The notes below the pieces were generated by a model. It worked only from the letters and a program-made list of their open reading frames with translations, made no database searches and had not been told where the DNA came from. A DNA stretch of 33,616 nucleotides from Candidatus Cloacimonadota bacterium (GTDB lineage Bacteria; Cloacimonadota; Cloacimonadia; Cloacimonadales; Cloacimonadaceae): positions 1 to 33,616 of the forward strand of contig JAEWNJ010000039.1 in NCBI GenBank assembly GCA_023392795.1, in the 5' to 3' direction. Positions 1 to 8,647 of this stretch are shown one piece after another; the first letter of the stretch is position 1; every line of letters starts with the position of its first letter. Both the position numbers and the translations under genes were made by a program.

Positions 1-2
1 CT

Positions 3-3000
3 TACACGGAACATGCCATCCCCTTGAGTTCCTACGCCGGTACCGGCAGATTCATCGCCTTCCGTCATGGACTTGGCGGCACCAGCCGTACCATCTACAT
101 CGATGATATTACTTTCGAAGAAATCGCGCCAAATGATTTGGCAGCACTGAGCTTGACCGGTAATACTACTCCCAGCGTGGGCGCTCCGTCGATCTACACA
201 TTGAATGTGTTCAACAATGGTACTGCCGCGCAAAATACTTACACGGTCAAACTGATGAACGCCACCGGTGCCGAACTGGCTTCAGTGGCAGGACCTGCCA
301 TCACAGCAGGGGAGACCATCGGCGTGCAGATACCCTGGACTCCGACTGCTCAGGGAGCCATGAGTATTTACGGCAAGGTGATCCTGGCCGGAGATGTAAA
401 TGCACCAAACGACGAAAGCCCTCAGCTAGATATCTCGGTTCAACCTGAAGGAGTCTTTAGTGTAACCATTGGTGAAGGGAACCTGGCTGAAGGTGTGCCT
501 TACGAGTTCTATTACAGAAACTCCCTGTTCCAGACCCTGTATTACTCCACAGAAATGGGGATGTTTGGCAATATCACTGCGATCAACTTCTATAACAACT
601 TTGTTACTGATCTGGTGGCAACTCCCATCAAACTGTGGCTGGGAACCACTACTGATGAAGATCTGAGTGCCGGATGGGTAGATCCCACCACCTTAACCCT
701 GGTCTATGACGGCACGATGAACTTCCCCAGCGGGACCAATACGATTACCATCCCTCTGCAGACACCATATAACTATGCTGGCGGGAACCTCGTATTGTAT
801 GCCAATCGTCCCTACGACGCGAATTATTACAGCAGTTCAGACAATTTTGAGGCTCAGACCATTGGTAATAACCGTGCTCGTAAACTCACCAGCGACAGCA
901 CGACTTATGATCCCATGGCACCTTCTGCTGCCGGAACGCTCTCAGGAACATTCCCCAAGACTACATTTATGATGACACCACTCAGCCCCAATCCAATCTT
1001 TGTGGTGAATCCCCCAGAGAAGGATTTTGGCCTTGTGATCTTGGGAGAAAGCCCCTCTCAGAACTTCAACATCGCCAATGCAGGCGGTGGTACCCTGACT
1101 GTGAGTAGTATCAGCATCAGTGGCAGCCCCTTCTTTACCTTGTCTACAATGCCAACCCTTCCACAGTCATTAGTGACCGGGCAGACAGCGCCGTTTGTGG
1201 TAACTTATGCACCTACCGCTGCTGGAGAACACAGCGCGATCGTTACTATCGTCGATGACCTTGCCCGTCAGACGCATACAGTGCAATTGAATGGAGAAGG
1301 CTTTGACGCTACCATCACCACGCTTCCGGCCACGGAAAACTGGGATGGGGTGACAGTTCCAAACTTCCCGTTGGGCTGGAGCACCATATACAGTTCCACA
1401 AGTACATCTGCCTATCTGCGCACCAGCACAAGCTCGCCTTACAGCGCACCAAATTGTGTGCAAATGGCAAACTCCACTGATCTAAACGCCCAGTTGTACT
1501 TGATCTCTCCACCGATAGCCAACACCATAGCTATGAACAATCTACGTGTGAAAATCATGGCAAAGGGCGGAGCTACGGGATACCTCCTGCATATCGGAAC
1601 CATGAGCAATCCGGCTGATCCTGCTACTTTTGTCCTTGCAGAAGAACTGACTGTGCTTGCCAACTGGAATGAGTATGTGGTTAATCTTACCAATCATACT
1701 CCTGCTGGGCAGTACATCGTCGCACGTCACGGACTGGGATCGACCTCGAAGACAATGTATATAGACGACGTAACGCTGGAATTGATCTCGCCGAACGATC
1801 TTGCGGCTTTATCCATCACAGGCAATCAAACACCAAGTGTGAGTATTGGTTCGAACTATGAAGTGACGGTGTATAACAATGGTACAGCTACTCAGAGTAA
1901 CTACCAGATTCAGATTGTCGATGACACTGGTGCAGTACTGGCAAGCACTCCCGGAGCTGCCGTAGCACCGGATACCACCTATAGCACCAGTTTGACGATT
2001 ACTCCTACAACAATAGGCCCCATGGCTTTACATGCCAAAGTAGTCCTTGCTGGAGATGTAAACCCAGTCAATGACCTCAGTCCTGCCCTGAATATCATGG
2101 TAATGCCTGACGACGTCCTGATGATCACTGTAGGCGCAGGCGATCAAAATCAAGGTGTGCCTTGGGAATTCTTTTATAGAAACAGCATCCATGAATCCAT
2201 CTATCTGCAATCAGAGCTTGGTATATATGGCCAGATCAACACCCTAACCTTCTATAACAACTTCGTGAGCAACCTGGAAGATACACCTGTAAAAATCTGG
2301 TTGGGTAGCACTAATCTGGACAACCTTGCTGACGGTTGGATCTTGCCTACTCAATTGACTCTGGTCTATGACGGCACCATCGATCTGCCCAATGGTCAGA
2401 ATAGCATCGTTATCCCGCTGCAAACACCGTTCAACTACTTTAGCGGTAATCTTGTGCTTTACGCCAATCGCCCCATGGATACCCAGTATTACAACACTAA
2501 TGATGACTTCCTGGCCCAAACCGTAGGTACAAACCGTGCCCGCAAGCTCCAAAGCGATTCCACAGAATACGATCCGATGAATCCCTCTGCTGCCGGCACC
2601 TTGTCCGGTACCTTTGCGAAGACATCCTTCGGATTCATTACGGATGGTTTGGGATCGCTATCCGGCACAGTAACCTCCAGTGGCAATCCCCTGGAAGCAG
2701 TGGAAATCCAGATTGTGGATACAACTTTCGGTACCACAACCTCTGCCAGCGGTCAGTACAGCTTCCCCTATCTGCAGGAAGGTGCGTACAACCTCACTGC
2801 CCATAAGGTTGGATATGAAGATGTGACCCTGCCTTTCACAATCGTGGAAGATCAGGAAACAATCCTGAACATCAGCATGGCTGCCTCCACCACTGTGAGC
2901 GTTAGCGGACATGTGGTTGGAAGCGACTTGCCGACAGTTGGTTTGGCGGGCGTGGAAGTGCACCTGGATGGCCCCCTTGATTATGAAGGCACAACCAATG

Positions 3001-6000
3001 CCACAGGTGATTTCACCATCCCCGGCGTTCTTTCCGGCAATACCTACATTTACACTCTTTCCTTTGTCGGCTACCAGAACCTTACCGGTGAAGCCGTGGT
3101 AGCTGCGGGTAACCTGGATATGGGAACCCTTACCATGATTGAGGCAACCAATCCGCCCCGGGCAGTACTTGCCACTGAGAATACCGCTCAAACGCAGGTT
3201 ACTCTTTCCTGGCGTCCTCCGGGTTCGACAGGTGGTGGCGGTGTGGATGACTTTGAATTTGATAACGGCGGTTGGGAGCCCACTTCCAGTTGGACGAATC
3301 CGCTCGGTGACTGGGAGTGGACCAATGCCTATACTACAACCGGATATACTGATATCGATACTTATGCCGACGTTCCTCCCACCGCAGCGCATTCCGGAAC
3401 GGGATTGTGGGCAACCAAAGCTCTCAGCGGTTATACTAATTGCGGGGGTTGGTCTTACCTACGCAAGACCTTTGACCTGAGCGGCATACCCAATCCAGTA
3501 ATCTCACTTTGGCACTATATGGACGGCTACAATACCTGGGACTACGGCTTGATCAAGGCAAACGGAACCACCGTTTGGGGAAGCTCGGCCTCGGCAGAGT
3601 TTATGCCATGGCAGGAACTGATCGTTGATCTTTCTGTATACCAGGGAATGAGCAACGTGGAGCTAAGCTTCGAGTGGTATGCCACATCAACCGTCAGCTA
3701 TGCCGGATGGTATATCGATGATGTGTATGTGGGGCCCGCACAGACTCTTGTCCGCACTTCCACTCCCACCTTTATTCCCAATCGCAGCCATGGATTGGAT
3801 GAGGTAAGCGGAGCAAGGATTGCCAACGCAAAGCGGCAGAACCTGCTTCAGGCCAGCCTTGCCACCACCAATGTCACCGATACCCGCACTCTGAATGGCT
3901 ACAAAGTATGGCGTTTGCTGCAAGGCAGTGAAACCGAAGAAACTACCTGGACGCTGCTTACTGCCAGTACTATTACCGATACAACCTACAATGATGCAGA
4001 TTGGGGGTCTCAGCCTGATGGGAATTACAAATGGGCTGTAAAAGGCATATATACTAACGATGTGCAGAGTGTTCCCGCATTCTCGAATGTAGTCAGAATC
4101 CTGCGCAACGACCTTTCTGCCTTGACCATTACAGGTAATACAACTCCCACTGTGAGTGCTCCGTCTAACTACACCGTACATATCAAGAATACCGGTACAC
4201 ATGCGAAAGCTGCCGGAAGCTACACGGTGAAGATAATGAGCGGTACCACAGAATTGGCATCAGTATCCGGCCCTGCCATTGCTGCAGGGGAAGAACTGGA
4301 TGTGGTTGCCATTTGGACTCCCACAGAAGCCGGCACCATGGTTATTTCCGGTAAAGTGGTTCTACCTGGTGATACAGTTCCCGCAAATGACACCTCGGCA
4401 TCTCTGAATGTACTGGTAATGCCCGCGGGACAATTTGGTTACACAGTTGGTGTGGGTGATCTGTTGGAACGGATCCCGGTGGATATGTACTATAGGAATA
4501 GCCTATTCCAAACCATCTACTACCCCGCAGAACTTGGTAACTTCATGGGATTCCTGAACGGCATCCAATTCTACAACAACTTCGTTACTGACCTTCCAGC
4601 ATTGCCGATTCAGGTCTGGCTCACCACCACTACTCTGAATGATCTCAGCGATAACTGGGTACCCGTTGATGCCACGCATACTCAGGTCTATAATGGCAAC
4701 ATCAACTTCCCGTCGGGTGAGAATACCATTACAATACCCTTCACTGAGCCATACATGTATCTGAACGGACAGAACTTGTTGCTTACTGTGCTTCGCTTAG
4801 ATACGCAGTATTATAACACCAATGACAAGTTCAGATCTCAGACAATAGGGACGAATCGTGCTCGTAAGATTCAAAGTGATTCTGTGGTTTACGATGCGGC
4901 AGTTCCTCCTGCGCCGACAACTGCTCAGCTCTCCGGTAAATTCCCGATGACCACGTTCCTCGGCATTCCCGGTGGGGTAGGTCATCTAAGCGGAACGGTT
5001 ACTGGTGTGGGCAATCAGCCCTTGGAAGACGTGCAGGTTGTTCTCACCGATACCGGATATCATGCCACCACAAACGCCAGCGGTGAATATCTGATTCAAT
5101 ACATCCTGCCCAATACATACACCGCACAATTCTCGAAATATGGATATGTGGATCAAACAGCTAACGTCGTGATTCAGGAAGACATTACCACAAACGTGGA
5201 TGTGAACTTGACTCCGATGGCTACGGTGAACGTAACAGGAACCGTTCTGGCTTCCGATACTGGTGCTGGACTTGCTGGTGCTTCGATCCATCTGGAAGGA
5301 TACGCGAACTACACTGCCAATAGTACTGCCACCGGTGCCTTCACAGTTCCGAGTGTCTATGCAAACCAGAGCTATGAGTACGTAGTAATGGCCCCCGGAT
5401 ATACATCGGTAACAGGAACCATCGCTGTTGGCGCTACAAACTACAGCATGGGAAATGTAACACTAAACGAGGTTGCCTACGCGCCACATGCAGTGGTGGC
5501 TGAACTAGATGATACCTTCACCAGCGTAGAGATCAACTGGTTGCCGCCCGATCCTAACGCCATCGAGATCACGGAAGGATTTGAAGACACCACCTTCCCG
5601 CCTACCGATTGGGGACAGATCATCACGAATAACGGCGCTGCTGGTTCAAATGGAGTATATCCCACCTTCACCAGATTGAGTACCATCACCCACACTCCCA
5701 GTAACATCACTCCCTCTCAGGGGTCATATCAGACCGGTCTGTGGTGGAGCTATGAACACCAGAATGAATGGTTGATGACTCCCGGATTCAATTGCCCTCC
5801 GGATGCGTACATGTCTTTCGATAGCTACGTGTTCCTGGGCTCAGAAAACAACGATCACTACTACGTAAAAGTTAGTACTGATCTCGGTAACACCTGGACA
5901 GTATTGTGGGATGCAACAACTCAGATTGGCGGCTGGAATTACTATGCCTCTCCGATCACTGTGGATCTAAGCGACTACAGCGGATTGAATATCATCCTGG

Positions 6001-7004
6001 CCTTCAACGCCGATGATCCGCCTTCTGATGACGGCTTGTGGTACACCTGGTTTATCGATAATATCTACATCGGTAATGCCATTACTCCCGCCGTCTTTGA
6101 AGATCCCAGCCCTATCATGCGCCACAAATCCACGATGTCTCACCGTCAGGTATCTCAAAATGTCGCGCGTGACGGATCCATTTCCGCCCCCGCCATCCGC
6201 AGAGATACTCCCACCAGACAGTTGCGCTCAGATAACCGCGTACTTACCGGATACCATGTCTATCGACTGTTGGCGGGTCAGGAATCCAATGAAGCGCTTT
6301 GGGTTCACCTAAACGATGAACAAATCAGTGCTACTAACTTCATTGATGACGGCTGGGATGGCCTGGCCAACGGAACCTACCGTTGGAGCATTAAGGCCGT
6401 TTACACAGCCGGTGTAACGAGCGGTGCCGCATTCTCAAATCCTCTCCAGAAAGAGAATCAGTTTGGCACCATTGTGGGATTCGTACGTCGGTCAAACAAC
6501 CAAGGTATTGCCAACGCAACGGTGGCAGCTGGTGAGTATTCCGCGACCACAAATACTGCTGGCGCCTACTCGCTTGTCCTGCCGGTCGGCGTCTATGACG
6601 TCACCGTGTCGGCAAACGGTTTCACACCTCAAACATTCAATGACATTGTGGTAGCTCCAAATCAAAATACTACCCTCAATGTCATCATGGTCCCGGTGTC
6701 GAATGAAGACAACATCAGCCCGGTCACTGCTACCGCGCTGAAGGGCAACATGCCCAATCCCTTCAATCCCGAAACATCCATTCGTTACGACATCCTTGAG
6801 CCTTGCATCGTTAAAATCGAAGTGTATAACCTAAAAGGTCAGAAAGTAAGAACACTACTGAATGAAGCAAGAACGAGCGGACGTCACAGCGTTATCTTTG
6901 ACGCGAAGGACGATCGCGGAAACATGCTATCCAGCGGTGTTTACTTCTATCGGTTCACCGCCGGAAGCTACACTTCCACACGCAAAATGCTGCTCATGGA
7001 ATAG
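3..7004 (+). CDS. Giant multidomain secreted/surface protein with C-terminal sorting domain (5' end outside window)
   Basis: The reading frame is open from position 3 with no stop and no start signal, so the true start lies upstream; a TTG at 24 is not credible because the repeat homologous to later copies already runs through it. About 2,333 residues are visible. Modules in order (approximate nt): end of a jelly-roll domain (to 125), CARDB-like Ig domain (132-447), a YYRN module (450-975), ASH/choice-of-anchor-D-like domain (990-1310), jelly-roll (1311-1785), CARDB (1795-2105), YYRN (2109-2640), two carboxypeptidase-regulatory-like domains (2650-3145), FN3 split by a jelly-roll (3150-4095), CARDB (4105-4420), YYRN (4425-4968), two regulatory-like domains (4980-5475), split FN3 (5480-6445), one regulatory-like domain (6465-6705), sorting domain (6745-7001). 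The end reads NPFNPETSIRY, then SSGVYFYR and KMLLME, typical of T9SS type A/FlgD-like tails. I infer export to the cell surface; the ligand is unknown. No catalytic domain was recognised. Confidence 0.88.
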   Translation, partial: YTEHAIPLSSYAGTGRFIAFRHGLGGTSRTIYIDDITFEEIAPNDLAALSLTGNTTPSVGAPSIYTLNVFNNGTAAQNTYTVKLMNATGAELASVAGPAITAGETIGVQIPWTPTAQGAMSIYGKVILAGDVNAPNDESPQLDISVQPEGVFSVTIGEGNLAEGVPYEFYYRNSLFQTLYYSTEMGMFGNITAINFYNNFVTDLVATPIKLWLGTTTDEDLSAGWVDPTTLTLVYDGTMNFPSGTNTITIPLQTPYNYAGGNLVLYANRPYDANYYSSSDNFEAQTIGNNRARKLTSDSTTYDPMAPSAAGTLSGTFPKTTFMMTPLSPNPIFVVNPPEKDFGLVILGESPSQNFNIANAGGGTLTVSSISISGSPFFTLSTMPTLPQSLVTGQTAPFVVTYAPTAAGEHSAIVTIVDDLARQTHTVQLNGEGFDATITTLPATENWDGVTVPNFPLGWSTIYSSTSTSAYLRTSTSSPYSAPNCVQMANSTDLNAQLYLISPPIANTIAMNNLRVKIMAKGGATGYLLHIGTMSNPADPATFVLAEELTVLANWNEYVVNLTNHTPAGQYIVARHGLGSTSKTMYIDDVTLELISPNDLAALSITGNQTPSVSIGSNYEVTVYNNGTATQSNYQIQIVDDTGAVLASTPGAAVAPDTTYSTSLTITPTTIGPMALHAKVVLAGDVNPVNDLSPALNIMVMPDDVLMITVGAGDQNQGVPWEFFYRNSIHESIYLQSELGIYGQINTLTFYNNFVSNLEDTPVKIWLGSTNLDNLADGWILPTQLTLVYDGTIDLPNGQNSIVIPLQTPFNYFSGNLVLYANRPMDTQYYNTNDDFLAQTVGTNRARKLQSDSTEYDPMNPSAAGTLSGTFAKTSFGFITDGLGSLSGTVTSSGNPLEAVEIQIVDTTFGTTTSASGQYSFPYLQEGAYNLTAHKVGYEDVTLPFTIVEDQETILNISMAASTTVSVSGHVVGSDLPTVGLAGVEVHLDGPLDYEGTTNATGDFTIPGVLSGNTYIYTLSFVGYQNLTGEAVVAAGNLDMGTLTMIEATNPPRAVLATENTAQTQVTLSWRPPGSTGGGGVDDFEFDNGGWEPTSSWTNPLGDWEWTNAYTTTGYTDIDTYADVPPTAAHSGTGLWATKALSGYTNCGGWSYLRKTFDLSGIPNPVISLWHYMDGYNTWDYGLIKANGTTVWGSSASAEFMPWQELIVDLSVYQGMSNVELSFEWYATSTVSYAGWYIDDVYVGPAQTLVRTSTPTFIPNRSHGLDEVSGARIANAKRQNLLQASLATTNVTDTRTLNGYKVWRLLQGSETEETTWTLLTASTITDTTYNDADWGSQPDGNYKWAVKGIYTNDVQSVPAFSNVVRILRNDLSALTITGNTTPTVSAPSNYTVHIKNTGTHAKAAGSYTVKIMSGTTELASVSGPAIAAGEELDVVAIWTPTEAGTMVISGKVVLPGDTVPANDTSASLNVLVMPAGQFGYTVGVGDLLERIPVDMYYRNSLFQTIYYPAELGNFMGFLNGIQFYNNFVTDLPALPIQVWLTTTTLNDLSDNWVPVDATHTQVYNGNINFPSGENTITIPFTEPYMYLNGQNLLLTVLRLDTQYYNTNDKFRSQTIGTNRARKIQSDSVVYDAAVPPAPTTAQLSGKFPMTTFLGIPGGVGHLSGTVTGVGNQPLEDVQVVLTDTGYHATTNASGEYLIQYILPNTYTAQFSKYGYVDQTANVVIQEDITTNVDVNLTPMATVNVTGTVLASDTGAGLAGASIHLEGYANYTANSTATGAFTVPSVYANQSYEYVVMAPGYTSVTGTIAVGATNYSMGNVTLNEVAYAPHAVVAELDDTFTSVEINWLPPDPNAIEITEGFEDTTFPPTDWGQIITNNGAAGSNGVYPTFTRLSTITHTPSNITPSQGSYQTGLWWSYEHQNEWLMTPGFNCPPDAYMSFDSYVFLGSENNDHYYVKVSTDLGNTWTVLWDATTQIGGWNYYASPITVDLSDYSGLNIILAFNADDPPSDDGLWYTWFIDNIYIGNAITPAVFEDPSPIMRHKSTMSHRQVSQNVARDGSISAPAIRRDTPTRQLRSDNRVLTGYHVYRLLAGQESNEALWVHLNDEQISATNFIDDGWDGLANGTYRWSIKAVYTAGVTSGAAFSNPLQKENQFGTIVGFVRRSNNQGIANATVAAGEYSATTNTAGAYSLVLPVGVYDVTVSANGFTPQTFNDIVVAPNQNTTLNVIMVPVSNEDNISPVTATALKGNMPNPFNPETSIRYDILEPCIVKIEVYNLKGQKVRTLLNEARTSGRHSVIFDAKDDRGNMLSSGVYFYRFTAGSYTSTRKMLLME
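450..975 (+). repeat. YYRN module, copy 1 of 3 (protein-level repeat)
   Basis: This is a module of about 175 residues. It is marked by EFYYRNSLFQTLYY, INFYNNFVTDL, IKLWLGTTT, LVYDGTMNFPSG, GNLVLYANRP and NNRARKL, and ends near FPKTTF. It follows a CARDB-like domain, as do the other two copies. I do not recognise it as a named domain. The strand-rich pattern with many aromatic residues suggests a beta-sandwich. Confidence 0.8.
2109..2640 (+). repeat. YYRN module, copy 2 of 3
   Basis: This is the second copy of the module, with EFFYRNSIHESIYL, LTFYNNFVSNL, VKIWLGSTN, LVYDGTIDLPNG, GNLVLYANRP and TNRARKL, ending near FAKTSF. It again follows a CARDB-like domain. Here it is followed by a pair of carboxypeptidase-regulatory-like domains instead of the ASH-like domain that follows copy 1. 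Confidence 0.8.
4425..4968 (+). repeat. YYRN module, copy 3 of 3
   Basis: This is the third copy, with DMYYRNSLFQTIYY, IQFYNNFVTDL, IQVWLTTTT, QVYNGNINFPSG, LLLTVLRLDTQYY and TNRARKI, ending near FPMTTF. It is the most divergent copy in the GNLVLYANRP segment. It precedes the second pair of carboxypeptidase-regulatory-like domains. Confidence 0.8.
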
Positions 7005-7025
7005 TGTTTCCAATCCATCATAACG

Positions 7026-7052
7026 AAAGCCCCGGTTTTGCCGGGGCTTTTT
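7026..7052 (+). terminator. Intrinsic terminator after the giant surface-protein gene
   Basis: AAAGCCCCGG (7026-7035) pairs perfectly with CCGGGGCTTT (7041-7050) around a TTTTG loop, with further T residues after the stem. It lies 22 nt past the stop codon at 7004, the usual place for a Rho-independent terminator. Confidence 0.92.
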
Positions 7053-7298
7053 ACATTGATCAGCTCCCTCTTCAGGCTAATGATCAAGAGATAATCCAGC
7101 CCTAATCAAGCCTTCATTGTTAGCGCTTGATAAAGGTTTGACAGGGTAGTGACAAACCCCGTCAAGGGAGCAAGGATCCATGCATGAGCGCGATATCCAG
7201 CGCACGGTATCAAAATCCCCTGTGGCAGGAGTCTGAGATGGCTGGTCATCCAATAATGTAGTATGCATGGATCAATATCATCCAGATTGTGTGATGCA
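7053..7298. other. Intergenic region without a supported gene, containing inverted repeats
   Basis: No open frame here has coding character; the short minus-strand frames lack a ribosome site or a recognisable product. It holds an 11-bp perfect inverted repeat, GATCCATGCAT (7175-7185) and ATGCATGGATC (7263-7273), separated by 77 nt. A shorter hairpin, GGTTTG (7135-7140) and CAAACC (7153-7158), competes with an alternative pairing of TTGACAGGG (7138-7146) with CCCCGTCAA (7157-7165). Its function is unknown; a small RNA or a far-upstream regulatory element for rex are both possible. Confidence 0.4.
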
Positions 7299-7386
7299 TA
7301 TCTAACACTATAACAGTTAGATAAGAATATATCGATAAAAAGAGAGTAGATTTCTCTTGACAGAATATGCCGATATATAAATATCG
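7299..7386 (+). promoter_or_regulatory. rex promoter region with three stacked inverted repeats
   Basis: Three perfect inverted repeats lie in 88 nt. TATCTAAC (7299-7306) and GTTAGATA (7316-7323) have a 9-nt spacer. AAGAGA (7340-7345) and TCTCTT (7353-7358) have a 7-nt spacer and overlap a consensus -35 box TTGACA (7357-7362). CGATATATAAATATCG (7371-7386) covers the area where a -10 box must lie. The -10 itself is not clear: TATAAA at 7376 is only 13 nt from TTGACA. Autoregulation by Rex or control by another repressor is inferred. None of the three matches the classical TTGTGA-N6-TCACAA Rex operator well. Confidence 0.5.
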
Positions 7387-7422
7387 ATATCAGAAACTGA
7401 GAATGCCCGTAAAGGAGAACCC

Positions 7423-8061
7423 ATGGAAGCTTTACCGCTTTTAACCCTGAAACGCCTGCCAATGTATCTGGAAGCGCTTTATCGCTTTAAGAAAGCTGGA
7501 CTGAAGATGGTATCTGCCACTAAGATCGCCGTATTCACAGATGTTCATATGACCCAGGTACGTAAAGATCTTGCTTTCACAGGAGTGGTGGGGACTCCAA
7601 AGATTGGTCACAGAATAGATGAACTGATTCAGGCAATCGAGGAATGTTTAAATTGGAATGATGTATCATCCTGCTTTCTCGTGGGTGTAGGGCATCTGGG
7701 AAAAGCCTTGATGGGTTACACCGAACTGAGCAAGAAGGGACTGCGTATCATCGCCGCTTTCGATAACAACCCGGAGCTTGCCGGCACCTATTATCAGGGC
7801 ATCATGATACATTCAATGACAAAGTTTAGTAACCTGCTTTCCCGCTTGCATGTGCATATCGGAATTCTCACTGTTCCAGCAGAGTTTGCGCAGGAAGTGG
7901 CAGATGAAATGGTGAAGGGCGGAATCATCGCCATCTGGAATTTCACACCAGCCAGGCTGGTCTTGCCGGAAGAGATCATCATCGAAAACATCGATATGAG
8001 CTCATCTCTGGCAGTACTCTCGAGGCGCGTAGCCGAGCGATTGCATCATCTGAACAGCTAG
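7423..8061 (+). CDS. rex: Redox-sensing transcriptional repressor Rex
   Basis: This 212-aa protein has the full Rex architecture: an N-terminal winged helix (residues 1-80, with HMTQVRKDLAFTG as the recognition region) and a Rossmann NAD(H)-binding domain with GVGHLGKAL and AAFDNNPELAGT, followed by GGIIAIWNFTPARL near the end. Rex proteins release DNA when the NADH/NAD+ ratio rises and commonly control hydrogenase and fermentation genes. The start is set by AGGAG at 7413-7417, 5 nt before ATG. The hydrogenase genes follow 85 nt downstream on the same strand with no terminator between, so Rex probably controls both itself and the hydrogenase. This regulatory link is inferred from position. 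Confidence 0.93.
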   Translation: MEALPLLTLKRLPMYLEALYRFKKAGLKMVSATKIAVFTDVHMTQVRKDLAFTGVVGTPKIGHRIDELIQAIEECLNWNDVSSCFLVGVGHLGKALMGYTELSKKGLRIIAAFDNNPELAGTYYQGIMIHSMTKFSNLLSRLHVHIGILTVPAEFAQEVADEMVKGGIIAIWNFTPARLVLPEEIIIENIDMSSSLAVLSRRVAERLHHLNS

Positions 8062-8075
8062 AGTATATCGGCTGA

Positions 8076-8105
8076 TCACATTTGTAGTACCCATGTGAAA
8101 ATCAC
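8076..8105 (+). promoter_or_regulatory. Palindromes upstream of the hydrogenase operon (possible operator)
   Basis: TCACAT (8076-8081) and ATGTGA (8093-8098) form a perfect 23-nt inverted repeat with an 11-nt spacer. The right arm also starts an overlapping palindrome, GTGA-AAA-TCAC (8095-8105). These use the TGTGA/TCACA half-site bases known for Rex operators, but the spacing and orientation do not match the standard site. It lies 42-71 nt ahead of the hydC start. A Rex-family operator is a guess. Confidence 0.3.
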
Positions 8106-8146
8106 TGAATCTTGAAATACATGAAAAAATACATACAGGAGTTACA

Positions 8147-8647
8147 ATGAGTACCCAATACTCTGCAGCCCACAGCTTCAACAAGGTAATGGAGATTCTT
8201 GACCGCTATGACCGTAGCGAAAACAAGATTATCCCCATTCTGCAAGCAGTTCAGGAAGAATACCGTTATCTTCCTCAGGAAGTGCTCACTTTTATCGCCA
8301 CCTCACTTGGCGTATCGCCCGCCAGATTATATGGTGTGGCAACCTTTTACAGTCATTTCTCTTTGGAACCCAAGGGCAAACACATCATCAAAATGTGTGA
8401 TGGTACAGCCTGTCATGTACGCGGATCATCAGCTGTGATCGATGCCATTCGCAAACGGCTGAACCTGACCACAAAAAAGATTACCACCGATGATATGATG
8501 TACACCTTTGAAACAGTATCCTGCCTTGGTGCCTGTGGTCTTGCGCCCGTATTGGTGGTGGATGACGAAGTGCACGGACAGATTACTCCGGAACAAGCCA
8601 TGGCTTTACTGGATAAAATAGACGCAGAGGAGAAGGACAATGTATAA
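8147..8647 (+). CDS. hydC: Bifurcating [FeFe] hydrogenase gamma subunit (NuoE/HydC-like, [2Fe-2S])
   Basis: This 166-aa protein belongs to the NuoE 24-kDa family, at the usual length. A helical N-terminal part (residues 10-75, with SLGVSPARLYGVATFYSHF) leads into a thioredoxin-like [2Fe-2S] fold with ligands in CDGTACHVRG and CLGACGLAPV. Together with the next two genes it forms the HydABC trimer, which in Thermotoga and Clostridia oxidises NADH and reduced ferredoxin together to make H2 (or runs in reverse). ACAGGAG precedes the ATG. Its last 8 nt overlap hydB, suggesting coupled translation. A role as a complex I subunit is unlikely because no other nuo genes are present. Confidence 0.93.
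   Translation: MSTQYSAAHSFNKVMEILDRYDRSENKIIPILQAVQEEYRYLPQEVLTFIATSLGVSPARLYGVATFYSHFSLEPKGKHIIKMCDGTACHVRGSSAVIDAIRKRLNLTTKKITTDDMMYTFETVSCLGACGLAPVLVVDDEVHGQITPEQAMALLDKIDAEEKDNV

Noticed and set aside
2658..3392. Minus-strand open frame (244 aa) inside the giant surface-protein gene
   Set aside because: It lies opposite well-defined carboxypeptidase-regulatory-like domains and shows no domain of its own.
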